The position numbers were made by a program, and so were the translations under genes. The notes under the pieces were generated by a model. The model saw only the letters and a list, made by a program, of their open reading frames with translations, did not search any database and was not told where the DNA came from. This document shows, piece by piece, positions 15,320 through 26,100 of a stretch of DNA of 64,000 nucleotides. Source of the DNA: Chromatocurvus sp964613795 (GTDB lineage Bacteria > Pseudomonadota > Gammaproteobacteria > Pseudomonadales > Halieaceae); contig CAZTJR010000005.1 in NCBI GenBank assembly GCA_964613795.1, positions 60,316 to 124,315 on the forward strand, in the 5' to 3' direction. Within the stretch, counting starts at the first letter, position 1; every line of letters starts with the position of its first letter.

Positions 15320-18300
15320 TCACAGCGCAAGAGGCGAAGCGACATGAGGCAGGCTCTGCGCCCGTGCCCGGGCATTCAGACGCGCAAGATACTCTGCGTC
15401 AATGCCTTCGAGTTCCCGGCGAAGCTGCGCCCACCGCTGCTCGAGGTCCTGCAACCGCTCCCTGGCACCAGTGGTCACAGGCGCGCCGCCATTTTCCACA
15501 ACATCCAGAAGATGGCGGAGCTGGCCATCGAGCTGCATGACCCAGGCATCCTCGTCTTCGAAGGTCTCGTGTCGCAGCTCGGTGATCTGCGGCTCCCAGC
15601 GATTAATGGCTGCAACAGCAGCATTGCCGATTTCCACCATTTCTGGATCGTCATGTCCGGCAAGCAGTGTCAACACCTGCCCGCGAGCCGCACGGGCACC
15701 CTGCAGTGCGCCCATGACCTCTTCCAGCGTGTGGGCGATGCGCTCCTGCACGGCAATCCAGTCCGCCAGTTCCGCGCTGCTCGCGCTGGAACGGGGATCG
15801 GGCAGGATCTCCACCGCCGTGCTTACCGATGCCTCACCGGCCGAAACGCGGACCGTGTAACGCCCCGGCGCTACCGGCGGCCCGCCGTAACCCTCGAACA
15901 GGTTGTGGTTATCGATACAGCGAACATCTTCCCTGTGCAGGTCCCAGTGCCAGCGCTGCAGGCCAGCTTCGGTTACCGGATAGTCGATCGTCAGGGGTTT
16001 TCGCGGGTCCATGTTGTTGAGGCGGCAGCGGTCCTGTTCGGACTCGTTGCTTTCATAACGGCGCAGCACGTCGCCGGCATCGCCAAGCACCTCGATAATC
16101 AGCGGCGTATCGTCCGGCAGCTCCTCGGCGAGGTAGTAGTAGATAGGCAGATCCGGCTCCGGGTTCGCCCCCTCAAACGTTACACTGCGGCTGTTCGGCC
16201 TGCCCATGGCCAGCGCCGGCGGCGCGTAAACGTGCACCGGCGTCGCGGCGTCGGCCGCGGCCGCCTGGCGCACCACGAACAGGTCGTCAAGAACCCAGAA
16301 GGCCCGACCCTGGGTAGCGACGGCCAGCGCATCCTCGCGTACGCGCAGATCCGTGATCGGCACGGCCGGCAGGTTAAGGTCAAGAGAATGCCATTGGGCG
16401 CCATCATTCCAGGAAACAAACAGACCCTTCTCGGTGCCCGCGTAAAGCAGCCCCTTCACCGTCGGGTCCTCGCGGACGACGCGCGCAAACGCGCCATCCG
16501 GTATGTTGCCCTCAAGGCGTTCCCAGCTCTTGCCGTGGTCTGTGGTTCTATAGATGTAGGGGGCGAAATCATTGAACTTGTAAGCAGTGACCGCCACATA
16601 GGCAGTCCCTTCGGCGTGGGGCGACAATTCAATGGCGTTGATCATGGCTTCGCCGGCGTGCGGTGGCGAGATATCCTGCCAGCTCTCGCCGCCGTCACGG
16701 GTCAGGTGCAGCAGGCCGTCGTCGGCGCCCACCCAGATTGTGCCTCGCGCGTTCGCTGACTCGACGATGGTGAAAATCGTGTGGTAGAACTCCGCGCCCA
16801 CGTTCTCCGGCGTCAGCGGCCCGCCGTTGCGGCCCAGATGCTCGGGGTTGTTGCGGGTCAGATCCGGGCTGACCCGCTGCCAGCTCATGCCCCGGTCCGT
16901 GCTCCGCAGCAGGTACTGGGTCCCGTAATAGATCACCGAGTGGTCGTGCGGTGAGGTGATGACCGGCGCGTTCCAGTTTGTGCGGTACTTGAGGTCCTTC
17001 GCGTCCTTACCGTAAACCCGCTCCGGGTAGGGCACGATGTAGCGCTTTTTCTGGTTACTCTCGTTGAACTCAGTGAGCGTCCCGTTGATCGTGGTGGCGT
17101 AGATCAGCGTGGGGTTCTCTGGATCAAAAGCGATATGCGCGCTTTCACCGCCGCCGACAGCGTGATAGTCGTCGCGGCCAATGGCGCCATCCCATGACCA
17201 GGCGGCAATCGATACCGTCGAGTTGTCCTGCTGACCGCCATAAAGACGCCAGGGTGTCTGCTTATCGGTAATCAGGCGATAAAATTGCGCGGTCGGCTGA
17301 TTCTCAATGCTGGACCAGGTCTCGCCGCCATCAAAGGTTACTGTGGCACCGCCGTCATTGCCGTTAATCATGTTGCGGCTATCTTTAGGATTGATCCAGT
17401 GATCGTGGTGATCGCCGTGGGGCGTATCCACCTTGCTGAAGGTCTCGCCGCCGTCGATGGACTTCATGAGCGGCACGTTGAGCACCCAGACTGTGTCGGG
17501 GTCGCTGGGGTCGGCGGTCAGATGGATGTAGTACCAGGCGCGCGTGTGCAGAACGCGGTGCGGATTGATGTGCTGCCAGGTCTCACCGTAGTCGTCGCTG
17601 CGCCATAGCCCCCCCTCGCCTGGCTCGGCCTCGATGACGGCATAGATGCGCGAGGGCTGACTGGCCGACACGTCGAGGCCGACTTTGCCGATCATCCCGG
17701 GTAATCCGCCCTCGAGCTGTACCCAGCTGTCGCCGCCATCGGTGGATTTGTAGATGCCGCCGCCCTCGCCACCAGATTTGATATACCAGGGCTTGCGGCC
17801 GTGGTGCCAGAGACCGGCGTACAGGATGCGCGGATTGGTCGGGTCGAGCGACAGGTCCGTGGCGCCAGTGTCGGCATTCACCTTGAGCACGTGCTCCCAG
17901 GTTGCGCCACCGTCAAGCGTCCGGAAAACACCGCGTTCTTTATTCGGAGTCCAGATCTGACCCTGTACGGCCACCCAGGCCGTGTCAGGATCGGTCGGGT
18001 GTACTTCTATCTTCGCGATCTGACCGGCCTTTGGCAGCCCCATGAAGGTGAAGGTACGACCGGCATCCGTCGACTTCCACAGTCCCTCACCCTGCGCAGT
18101 GGTGACACCCCGGATCGGCGCCTCGCCGCTGCCGACATAAATGACGTTGGGATCCGAGGGTGCCACCGCGATGGCGCCGATGGTGCCCACGGGAATCTGT
18201 TCATCGGAGATATTGTCCCAGGAAACGCCGGCGTTATCTGTCTGCCAGACGCCGCCGCCCGCGGCACCCATGTAGTAACGCTGCGGGTTGCCCGGTACAC

Positions 18301-18460
18301 CGGTGACCGTCGTTACACGGCCACCGCGCCAGGGTCCAATCAGCCGATACTCGAGTCCGTCGAGCAGCGCCGGCTCGACCGCGCTCGCGGGCAGGATCGG
18401 AAGCGTCATCAGAACAGCAAGGACAGACAATAGACAAGCGTGAAGCAAACGACAGCGCAT
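15320..18460 (-). CDS. Large secreted VPS10/sortilin-like beta-propeller protein
   Basis: 1046 residues with a signal peptide (about 1-26, ending PASA). The body (about 30-760) is built of BNR/Asp-box repeats, for example STDAGRTF, TLDGGATW, STDGGDSW, STDRGMSW, TRDGGESW and TTDHGKSW, forming one or two multi-bladed propellers of the VPS10/sortilin or 'glycosyl hydrolase-like' type. A C-terminal part (about 770-1046) has an immunoglobulin-like segment followed by charged helices (QERIAHTLEEVMGALQGARAARG). Such proteins are often annotated as sialidase or glycosyl hydrolase, but I see no sialidase Arg triad, so enzyme activity is unproven. The ATG at 18460 follows GGAG by eight bases and starts the signal peptide. 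It is downstream of the TauD-like gene on the same strand, 207 bases away. Confidence 0.85.
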   Translation of the reverse strand: MRCRLLHACLLSVLAVLMTLPILPASAVEPALLDGLEYRLIGPWRGGRVTTVTGVPGNPQRYYMGAAGGGVWQTDNAGVSWDNISDEQIPVGTIGAIAVAPSDPNVIYVGSGEAPIRGVTTAQGEGLWKSTDAGRTFTFMGLPKAGQIAKIEVHPTDPDTAWVAVQGQIWTPNKERGVFRTLDGGATWEHVLKVNADTGATDLSLDPTNPRILYAGLWHHGRKPWYIKSGGEGGGIYKSTDGGDSWVQLEGGLPGMIGKVGLDVSASQPSRIYAVIEAEPGEGGLWRSDDYGETWQHINPHRVLHTRAWYYIHLTADPSDPDTVWVLNVPLMKSIDGGETFSKVDTPHGDHHDHWINPKDSRNMINGNDGGATVTFDGGETWSSIENQPTAQFYRLITDKQTPWRLYGGQQDNSTVSIAAWSWDGAIGRDDYHAVGGGESAHIAFDPENPTLIYATTINGTLTEFNESNQKKRYIVPYPERVYGKDAKDLKYRTNWNAPVITSPHDHSVIYYGTQYLLRSTDRGMSWQRVSPDLTRNNPEHLGRNGGPLTPENVGAEFYHTIFTIVESANARGTIWVGADDGLLHLTRDGGESWQDISPPHAGEAMINAIELSPHAEGTAYVAVTAYKFNDFAPYIYRTTDHGKSWERLEGNIPDGAFARVVREDPTVKGLLYAGTEKGLFVSWNDGAQWHSLDLNLPAVPITDLRVREDALAVATQGRAFWVLDDLFVVRQAAAADAATPVHVYAPPALAMGRPNSRSVTFEGANPEPDLPIYYYLAEELPDDTPLIIEVLGDAGDVLRRYESNESEQDRCRLNNMDPRKPLTIDYPVTEAGLQRWHWDLHREDVRCIDNHNLFEGYGGPPVAPGRYTVRVSAGEASVSTAVEILPDPRSSASSAELADWIAVQERIAHTLEEVMGALQGARAARGQVLTLLAGHDDPEMVEIGNAAVAAINRWEPQITELRHETFEDEDAWVMQLDGQLRHLLDVVENGGAPVTTGARERLQDLEQRWAQLRRELEGIDAEYLARLNARARAQSLPHVASPLAL

Positions 18461-18622
18461 AAAGAACTCCGGCAGACAGACGCCCCGCGGGGCCACGAAG
18501 CCGAGAAAACTACCGCCTGTCGGGGCCGGACGCAAGCGCTGATAAGGTGGAAGGTGTCCCGCGCCGCGAATACACTGCGCTCGCCCGGGTCAGCCCTTGC
18601 TACCCACTGTGAAGGCAAACGG

Positions 18623-18645
18623 AGTGAAAAAACTCGCCGAGTCAC
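18623..18645 (-). terminator. Weak hairpin with T6 tail after the TauD-like gene
   Basis: On the minus strand, GACTC-GGC-GAGT is followed directly by six T, 23 bases after the TAG stop of the dioxygenase gene. The stem is only four to five base pairs, so termination efficiency is doubtful. The rest of the 207-base gap (18461-18667) shows no gene; it probably also holds the promoter of the propeller gene. Confidence 0.4.
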
Positions 18646-18667
18646 ATGCATGGGGACACTGCGCTGG

Positions 18668-19726
18668 CTAATTCTGCATCGGAATCCCCTCTTGCCACCG
18701 GAAGCCCACGCCACCACCCTGCCAGACACCCTCGCCCAGCGGGCTTGGCCCCTGTATATCGAGTTGCAGCGGCAGACCAAAGCTCGGCGCAAGCGCCTGA
18801 ACGCCGCGGACGGTGCTGCGGTGCATGATCCGCAGACCCTGCTCCCCCGACGGCAGGTGAGCCTCGGGAGACGCACGGTGCGCCACGGCCAGGTTGTCAA
18901 TGAAAATGCAGTCGTTCTCAGCGTACTCGTGTTGAATGGCGTAGCCCTGCTCGAGTCCTGCATTGAGAAGGTTATTGTAGTCATGGCAGAGCTGACCGAG
19001 CTCCGATGCATCCAGAAGTCGGAAGCCATCGCCATCGCTACGCTTTTCAATCACGGCGCCCGTCATGCCGAGGTGCAGCCAGACACATAGACGTCCGGAG
19101 ACAGGATGCTCATGCACCAGCGGATGCACCACCCCCGAGGCCGAATTTACCGAGGAAAGACGCTGCCAATACGCTTGCTTCGCCGGTGATAACGCATCAT
19201 GAGCGGCAGCCTGATGGGCAAATAGAGTACCGCCGCCGTTTTCCGCGGGGCGGATGATGTGATAGCCCGCGTGGGAAAACGTGTGCGTGTTGAAACTACC
19301 GTCGTTATGCCACTGCGGTCCGACACCCGGTATGCCGTGCCGGGGATCGTTCGACAGCCGGAAGATGTGACCGTTGCCACCGGGTGTCGCCGGGTGCACA
19401 CCATGGGTACTGTGCAGCGCGCGGCCGCCCCACCAGCAGCTGGCGCGCAGGAAATCATTGACGTCGAGTGACATGGTGTTCCTGAAGGCGATAAATCCGC
19501 GATTGGCCATTTCCGCTTCCAGCGCACTGACAAGATCGCTCGACGGCTCTTCCGTGAAAGACAGGTCGATGCACCGACGCTCCGACAGGGTCCAGCGGGC
19601 GGATATCCCCCCCCGCACCGTTCGATAATGGCGATATGTGACGGGTGAAGGGGCGGGAGTCTGGATGATCGGTTCTGCATCGGTGATCTCCTGGCATGTG
19701 TGGAAAATCAGTGACCGGCAAGTCAT
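18668..19726 (-). CDS. TauD/TfdA-family 2-oxoglutarate-dependent dioxygenase
   Basis: 352 residues. The double-stranded beta-helix carries the iron motif W-H140-N-D142 and a distal H283 in NLAVAHRAS, with R299 or R303 (QGLRIMHRS) for 2-oxoglutarate. The substrate cannot be told; the family includes taurine, alkylsulfate, clavaminate-like and natural-product hydroxylases. The start is uncertain. An ATG at 19726 is in frame but has a weak ribosome site, while an ATG at 19680 with a good AGGAG seven bases upstream is in another frame that would join the domain only if the C8 run (G8 on this strand) at 19607-19614 were one base longer. The gene is divergent from the EamA exporter, with 209 bases between. 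Confidence 0.85.
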   Translation of the reverse strand: MTCRSLIFHTCQEITDAEPIIQTPAPSPVTYRHYRTVRGGISARWTLSERRCIDLSFTEEPSSDLVSALEAEMANRGFIAFRNTMSLDVNDFLRASCWWGGRALHSTHGVHPATPGGNGHIFRLSNDPRHGIPGVGPQWHNDGSFNTHTFSHAGYHIIRPAENGGGTLFAHQAAAHDALSPAKQAYWQRLSSVNSASGVVHPLVHEHPVSGRLCVWLHLGMTGAVIEKRSDGDGFRLLDASELGQLCHDYNNLLNAGLEQGYAIQHEYAENDCIFIDNLAVAHRASPEAHLPSGEQGLRIMHRSTVRGVQALAPSFGLPLQLDIQGPSPLGEGVWQGGGVGFRWQEGIPMQN

Positions 19727-19935
19727 GCGGGCTCGCTCACAACCGGGTGTTGCCATGACGGCCCCGTGGCCCGCCCGAACGACAGTGCGGACAGCGCGCT
19801 CTTCCGCGCACTCAGGGGCTTGCAGTATGATGCCCCGGTCAACGGGTGTCCGACCCCAAAGCATAACAGCGACAATGCCCGGCCTGTACAGACCTCGATC
19901 GCCTGGCCGAACTTCACCAGCCACCAGGATTCACC

Positions 19936-20823
19936 ATGTCATCCGCGGATACCCTGCGCCTTCTACTCCTTTCCTCGCTCTGGGGGTTCTCCTTCATCTT
20001 CATGCGTGTCGCTGTTCCGGAGTTCGGTCCGGTAAGCCTGATTTTCCTGCGCATGTCGGTCGGCGCGCTACTGCTGCTGCCGCTGCTGGCGAACCGCACC
20101 CATTGTCGCCTGATGCGTGAAAACCTGGGACCGCTGATCATTCTGGGAATCACAACCACCGCGCTTCCCTATACGCTTCTGGCGCTGGCAACGGTTCGCC
20201 TGGATGCGGGCTTCACGTCCCTGATCAATGCCGCCACGCCCATCGCCACAGCATTGATCGGTGCCGCTTTCTTCGTCACACCGATTCTACGCCAGCAGGT
20301 GATAGGGCTGACGCTGGCGTTGGCCGGTGTGGCAGTTCTGTCGTCGGGACGCCTCGATTTCAGCGCAGGCGGAGACGGCTGGTTCATTGTCGCGGCACTG
20401 GCGGCCACCGTCAGCTACGGCGTCGGCGGGAATTACTCGCGAACGCACCTGTCCCATCTGCCAAGCCCGGTGTTGGCAGCCGGTGCCTGTGCGGTGGCGG
20501 CAACAATACTGCTGGTGCCAGGCGTGCTTCTCTGGCCACAAACACCGATCAGCTATCTTGCCTGGGGTTCCGCTCTGGGGCTCGCGGCACTGAGTACCGC
20601 TGCGGCACTGCTACTGTACTTCCGACTGATCGCCAGCGCCGGAGCTACCGCAACATCTACCGTGACCATGCTGGTCCCGGTCAGCGCGATCGCCTGGGGT
20701 GTGCTGCTGTTGGACGAGACCATTACCCTGCAGGTAATGACCGGTATGGTGGTCACCCTGGTCGGCACGGCGATCGCGACCGGCGTTGTACAGCTGAAAC
20801 GCCGGCGCACCCTGCCTCAGTGA
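19936..20823 (+). CDS. EamA/DMT-family transporter
   Basis: 295 residues with ten predicted membrane helices in two EamA repeats (about 5-135 and 148-285), a WGFSFIFMRVAV start and a short basic cytoplasmic tail (KRRRTLPQ). Members export amino acids, metabolites or drugs; the substrate here is unknown. The ATG at 19936 follows AGGA by six bases. It is divergent from the TauD-like dioxygenase and convergent with DUF427 (50-base gap). Confidence 0.9.
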   Translation: MSSADTLRLLLLSSLWGFSFIFMRVAVPEFGPVSLIFLRMSVGALLLLPLLANRTHCRLMRENLGPLIILGITTTALPYTLLALATVRLDAGFTSLINAATPIATALIGAAFFVTPILRQQVIGLTLALAGVAVLSSGRLDFSAGGDGWFIVAALAATVSYGVGGNYSRTHLSHLPSPVLAAGACAVAATILLVPGVLLWPQTPISYLAWGSALGLAALSTAAALLLYFRLIASAGATATSTVTMLVPVSAIAWGVLLLDETITLQVMTGMVVTLVGTAIATGVVQLKRRRTLPQ

Positions 20824-20873
20824 CTGCCTGCCGGTGACTGGGACGCAGCAGCCTATGGCAGCTCCGCCGCCTT

Positions 20874-21386
20874 CTACCAGTGGCCCGTGCCGGGCGCTCC
20901 CTTGAACGGACCCACGACATGATCGGTAATCCAGCCGCCGTAAAATGACCCCGGCTGCGGTCGCACGCGCTCGCCGTTGACAAAGCAGTCAATTTTTTCG
21001 GGATAGAAGGACACGTGTTCATGCAATGCGGCAAAGCGATCGCTAGGGTCGGCATACAGCCATGCCACGGGGCCGGCAGTCGGCTGGCTTACCAGCGCAA
21101 AGTAACTGGCCCGGCCCTTCCACTCGCAGAAACTGCTGTGCTCTGTGGCGACCAGCAAGCGCCAGTCGATATCAGCGGCAGGAATGTAATAGGTAGGCGG
21201 GCTTGCCGTTTCCAGCACACGCAACGCCGAGCGGCTGCTGGCGACAGGGATATAGTCAACGCTCACGTCTACTAACTCATCGCTGCTCACCAGGGCCGGT
21301 GGCCGGGGATAATCCCATACGGATTCCTGCCCGGGTCCCGGGGTATCGGCAAAGTCGGGGCGCTCTTTTCCGGTATGTTTCCACAT
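20874..21386 (-). CDS. DUF427 protein
   Basis: 170 residues. A DUF427 domain (about 35-150) is shown by VWDYPRPP, the CEWKGRASYFAL segment, VAWLYADPSDRFAALHEHVSFYPEKIDCFVNGERV and the closing PGSFYGGWIT. The fold is a small beta-barrel (SSGP/nucleotidyl-like) of unknown function, common as a single-copy gene in proteobacteria and actinobacteria. The ATG at 21386 has GAGG almost adjacent. It is divergent from the kinase-like gene (170-base gap with no further gene). Confidence 0.88.
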   Translation of the reverse strand: MWKHTGKERPDFADTPGPGQESVWDYPRPPALVSSDELVDVSVDYIPVASSRSALRVLETASPPTYYIPAADIDWRLLVATEHSSFCEWKGRASYFALVSQPTAGPVAWLYADPSDRFAALHEHVSFYPEKIDCFVNGERVRPQPGSFYGGWITDHVVGPFKGAPGTGHW

Positions 21387-21556
21387 GCCTCAACGATAGC
21401 GCTAAAGCCGGCGGGGGCCAACCGTTTGAAAAGCGTCGCAGAACCCGTTTGTGTCGGCAACTGTCGCTCTTGCGCGCTCCCGGCGTTATTCTGTCACGCC
21501 GAGGTGCCCGGTATTCCTCCGCGCCGGCGATTTTCGATAACCACAGGACACCGTCC

Positions 21557-23140
21557 ATGCAAACGCCGTTGATTGACGCGCTGCAACACCCTCAGCGCTA
21601 CCCGCATCGGGTCGACCGTGTTGAGTTGGTGGAAACCCATATCTCATGGGTGCTGCTTGCCGGCGACCGGGTTTACAAGCTGAAGAAGCCACTCGATCTG
21701 GGCTTCCTCGATTTCTCCACTCTCAAAAAGCGCAAGTTTTTCTGCGAGGAGGAGGTCCGCCTCAATAAACGCACCGCGCCCGACCTGTACCTGGACGTGG
21801 TCGCGATTCGGGGCACGGCGGAAAACCCAAGATTAGACGGCACCGGCGATATCATAGAGTACGCCGTGAGAATGCGCCGCTTCGATGCAGGTGCAGGCTT
21901 TGATCATCTGCTTTCCCGGCATCGGCTGCAGCGTAAGCACATTATCGACCTCGGAAAAAAACTGGCTGATCTGCATCGTATTGCCGACATCGCAGGCGCG
22001 GGCAGTGACTTCGGCACCGTCCGCGCCACCGCCGAACCCATGCGTGATAATTTCACCGATCTGGCTGGCACGCTGGGCGACGCGCCCGTGGCGACTGGTC
22101 TAACACCGCTACAGGCATGGACGGAGGCTGAGCTGGCGAGACTCACGCCCATCCTCAGGCAGCGACATCGCGACGGATTCATTCGCGAGTGTCATGGCGA
22201 TGCACACCTTGGCAATGTCGCATTGATCAACGGAGAGGTGACGCTGTTTGACTGTGTGGAATTCAGCAGCGAATTGCGCTGGATTGACCTCATGTCAGAT
22301 GTCGCCTTCACGGTGATGGACCTGCACCGGCGCGGCGAACCCGGCTTTGCATGGCTTATGCTGGATCACTACCTCGCTGCAACCGGCGACTATCGGGGTT
22401 TGCAGCTGCTGCCGCTATACATGGTTCATCGCGCATTGGTGCGCGCCAAGGTCACTGCTCTGCGTCTGGGGGACCCGGACGCAAATCATCGTGCCCTACT
22501 GGAGGACGTGGGTCATTATGTCGAGCTCGCCCGCAAAACAAGCCTGGAGAAGCGGCCCGCAATCATTATTACCACGGGCCTGTCCGGCAGCGGCAAATCG
22601 TGGCTCGCGCAGCAGCTGGTGGAGCATGTCGGCATGGTGCGGCTGCGCTCCGATGTAGAACGTAAACGGCTGCATGGAGTAAGCCAGCCCGAGCGCGGTC
22701 ACGCCGCCGTCGATGACGGTCTTTACTCCGCCGAGGCCACCGAGCGCACCTACCGGTACCTGGCCGACACGGCGCAAGCCCTGATCGACGCTGGAATACC
22801 CTGCCTGATTGATGCGGCCTGTCTCAAACACTGGCAACGCCAGGTCTTCAGAGAACTCACCAGGAAAAGCGGTGTTCCCTTCGGAATTCTGCACTGCCAC
22901 GCCGCCAGCACAGAACTGGAGCAACGACTCCTGGCGCGCGAGGCCGCGGGCGACGATCCGTCCGAAGCAGGGCTTGCAGTCCTTGCGCACCAGCAACAGA
23001 CCGCCGAGCCATTAAGTTCACAGGAGCGGTCTCACGCCCTGATGATCAACACCGCTAGCGATAGCGACGGCGTGGCGCGCGCCGCCCGATGGATCAGGCA
23101 GTTAACGCTCGATAGTGTAGGTGACATCGCCCCCACTTGA
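21557..23140 (+). CDS. Two-domain protein: aminoglycoside-phosphotransferase-like N-half and P-loop kinase C-half
   Basis: 527 residues. The N-half (about 1-325) has a protein-kinase-like fold with VYKLKKPLDLGFLDFSTL near residue 40 and the catalytic-loop pattern HGDAHLGNV near 213-221. The C-half (about 335-515) is a P-loop ATPase/kinase with GLSGSGKSW (about 340-348), then RLRSDVERKRL and a later LIDAACLKHWQRQ. This pairing is a known conserved family with unknown substrate. The ATG at 21557 follows AGGA by eight bases. Its last 39 bases overlap the 3' end of tamB on the other strand, both ends being coding. Confidence 0.88.
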   Translation: MQTPLIDALQHPQRYPHRVDRVELVETHISWVLLAGDRVYKLKKPLDLGFLDFSTLKKRKFFCEEEVRLNKRTAPDLYLDVVAIRGTAENPRLDGTGDIIEYAVRMRRFDAGAGFDHLLSRHRLQRKHIIDLGKKLADLHRIADIAGAGSDFGTVRATAEPMRDNFTDLAGTLGDAPVATGLTPLQAWTEAELARLTPILRQRHRDGFIRECHGDAHLGNVALINGEVTLFDCVEFSSELRWIDLMSDVAFTVMDLHRRGEPGFAWLMLDHYLAATGDYRGLQLLPLYMVHRALVRAKVTALRLGDPDANHRALLEDVGHYVELARKTSLEKRPAIIITTGLSGSGKSWLAQQLVEHVGMVRLRSDVERKRLHGVSQPERGHAAVDDGLYSAEATERTYRYLADTAQALIDAGIPCLIDAACLKHWQRQVFRELTRKSGVPFGILHCHAASTELEQRLLAREAAGDDPSEAGLAVLAHQQQTAEPLSSQERSHALMINTASDSDGVARAARWIRQLTLDSVGDIAPT

Positions 23141-26100
23141 GAGAGTGGAGGATTCAGTGGACACCTTCCAGTGCTCGCTCAGGGTGTATTCAAGTTTGAC
23201 CGTGGATATCGAATCAAACAGACCGATGCCATAGCTCACGAAAAGATCCGGCGACAGGTATTTGCCAATCACAAACGCCGCCTGGTTCACATCGCTGGCA
23301 GCGCCCGCTTCGCCAGAGCCAGTCTCGAAGCCGGCGCTGTCCACGCCCAGTGAGCCGCCAATGCGGTCCGCGAGAAAATCTCCGCCCCGTAGTCCCAGCG
23401 CCAGGGCCGCCTGTGCGATCATATCGCTCTCACCTTCCGAGGCACCTGCCAGTGGACGCCCGAGCACCAGCCACGACAACTGCTCGGCCTGGGTCATGCC
23501 CGGTTCAGAGAACACGCTGAAATCCGGGTTCTGCAGCGGACCGCGCGCACTCACCCCTACCACAACACCCTCCGCCGGTCGACGCAGCGCGCGCACATTG
23601 ATGCCCGGCTCGCTTATCGGCCCGCCGGCAAACAGGATCTTGCCTGTGTCAATCACCAGACCCTGTCCATAAGCGCGATATTCGCCGTCCAGAATATTCA
23701 CTTCGCCGCTGCCCAGCGTCGGCTGGCCAGGTGCCTGAGTCACCGTGACGCCGCCGGCCAGACGAGCCGTCAGGCCAAAACCATCAATAGAGACCTCGTC
23801 GCCCAGAATGATGCGGATACGCGCTTCAAGCTCTCTCGGCGCAGCTGCGGCAATACCTTCCTCGCTTTCATCCGTCACAATGACCTCATCGCTCGAGGCG
23901 GTGACGACGGATGCGGGCAGCTCTTTCGGCGTGATTTCTGCGCGCGGCACGACGACCTCGCCATTAATGACAATGCCACTCTCGCGTAGGGAAACCTGAA
24001 GGTCCGGCGACACGAAAACACGGGCATCCACGGTGTTCGCCACTTCAAAGCGCTTGCCTTCAATGTCGAGATCAAACGCCGTACTGGCGCCATCAAGCTG
24101 CGCGGTGCCGCCCAGCTGCAGCGTCCCGCCCCCAGAGGTGGCGCTTCCATCGAAGTCGAGTTGCGACTCACCACTGCTGCTTACGCGGATGTCAATGTCA
24201 CTGATATTGAGGCCCGGGGCCGCCAGCTCAAGCCGTCCATCCGCCAGCCTCAGTTCACCGGCAGGCAAGGGCGCTGCCAGCGTCCCTCCGAGGTCGACGT
24301 CCCCGCTGAGCGCACCCGCAGCCTGCTCTATCTCCGAAGACAGCGCGCCAAGGAAGCCAATATCATTTAGCGCCAGCGCCAGTTTTCCGGTCAGTGCGCG
24401 CTCTGTCAGGGGATCACTGCCCTCGCCAACCTGCATAGTGGCATTGATACCGCCGCCCTCCGTGAACGGCAGGGAGACCTCAGCCAGCACAGCACTGTCG
24501 GCGTAATTCATGCTCACGGTCGAGGGCTCAAGACCCAGCAGCAGCTGATCGGGCTGCTCAGCCGATTCCCCGGTGCGCAATTCCACGCCCTGTGCCTTCA
24601 GGGTGATCCCGATTTCCGGGGGTGCGCCAGAGCCCTGGCGGAAACTGGCCTGCGCATCAAGCACGCCGGCAAGAGACATGGCTTCAGGAATCATGCTGCG
24701 TACATAGTCAACGCTGAGATTTTCCAGGCTCAATGACGCATCGACATCCTCCGCAATGCGCTGTCCCTGCAGACACAGACTGGCGTCACCGCTGAGCCAG
24801 CAACCCCGCCCCAGGGACTGACTGTCGGCGCCGAGGCGGAGGGACTGCGGCTTTTCGAGGTTCCAGGCCGCGAGGTCGGGATATTGCAGCTCACCCGCTC
24901 TCAGTTCACCGACCCAGAACGCGTCCTGCAGACCCCCGGCGAGCGTGAGTTGCGCGGCCCCGACAGAGCTGTCGACCGCCAGGTCCAGTCGATGATCAGT
25001 GCGGTTTCCCTCGCCGCTGACGCTCACCCGGCCGACCTCGATGTCCCCCAGACGGGCCTGATCGAGTGTCAACTGCAGTTGCGAGGGCGCCTCGCGCTGC
25101 AGGTCGACGTCCAGCTCAAGCGACAGGCCTGACAGCTGATAACTCGCATAGGCGAGGGACTCACCCTGCAGTGTACCGCTCACGACAGGCAGTGGCAGAC
25201 TCCCGGCCAGACGTCCCGCGCCTGACAATGTGCCAGACGCTCCAGGCAACAGATCGGCCAGGTCGGGACTATCGATTTCCCAGTCCAGATCCATGCTGTC
25301 ACCCACATAGCCTGCTGCATTGATACGGCTTTCTCCGGACCGGGCCACGAGGGTATCAAGGCGCAGCCGCGCATCCCGGTACTCGCCCTTCACCTCGACA
25401 TCCAGAGCTTGCTCGCGAAAAGTACCTTTGAGCGCCAGCGTGTCTATCTGCGTCTGCACAGCGCCTTCCGTCACGCCGCCGGCAGCGCGCAAAGAAATCT
25501 CAAGGTTGCCGGGAAAATCCGGCGCCAGCACCGCAGGATTGAGACCTTCGCCGTCCAGAGTAACGGCACCACGGATCTCAGGGCTCCAGCGCACATTGCC
25601 GCGGCCCGTGAGCGAGCCGTCCAGCAAAGCCAGCGTGAGGCTATCAAGCTCAAAGCTTTCGTCATCGCCGCTTCCCGAGATCGTCAGCTCACCGTCTGCC
25701 TGATCGGGCACGGAGAGCGCCGTCTTCAGATCAACGCGATAATCCTCGGGGCTGCCATCGACAGCGAAGCGGCCGCTGCCGCTGCTGATACGCGGCTCGC
25801 CACCCAGAGGCCAGGCCAGATCACGCCAGTCGCCCTGAAGCTCGAACGTGGGGGTGGCACCCGCCAGATTTGCCTGACCTGTCATTTCCAGCCTCGCGGC
25901 ACCGGGCTCCCGGGTGAGAAGAAGCTGATCAATCGCCAGCAACTGCTCCCTCAGGCCACCACTGGCGAGGAGCGCCAGGTCACCGAACTCCTCCGAGTCC
26001 AGCGTCAAATCTGCCTGGTAGTCCAGATCGATAACGCTGCCGTCTGCGCGCAGTGTGCCCGCCAGCGTCATCGCCGGGAGCGTATCACCGATATCCTGCA

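Noticed and set aside
22497..22996. Minus-strand open frame inside the kinase-like gene
   Set aside because: No start signal or recognisable protein; the plus-strand frame has kinase motifs throughout.
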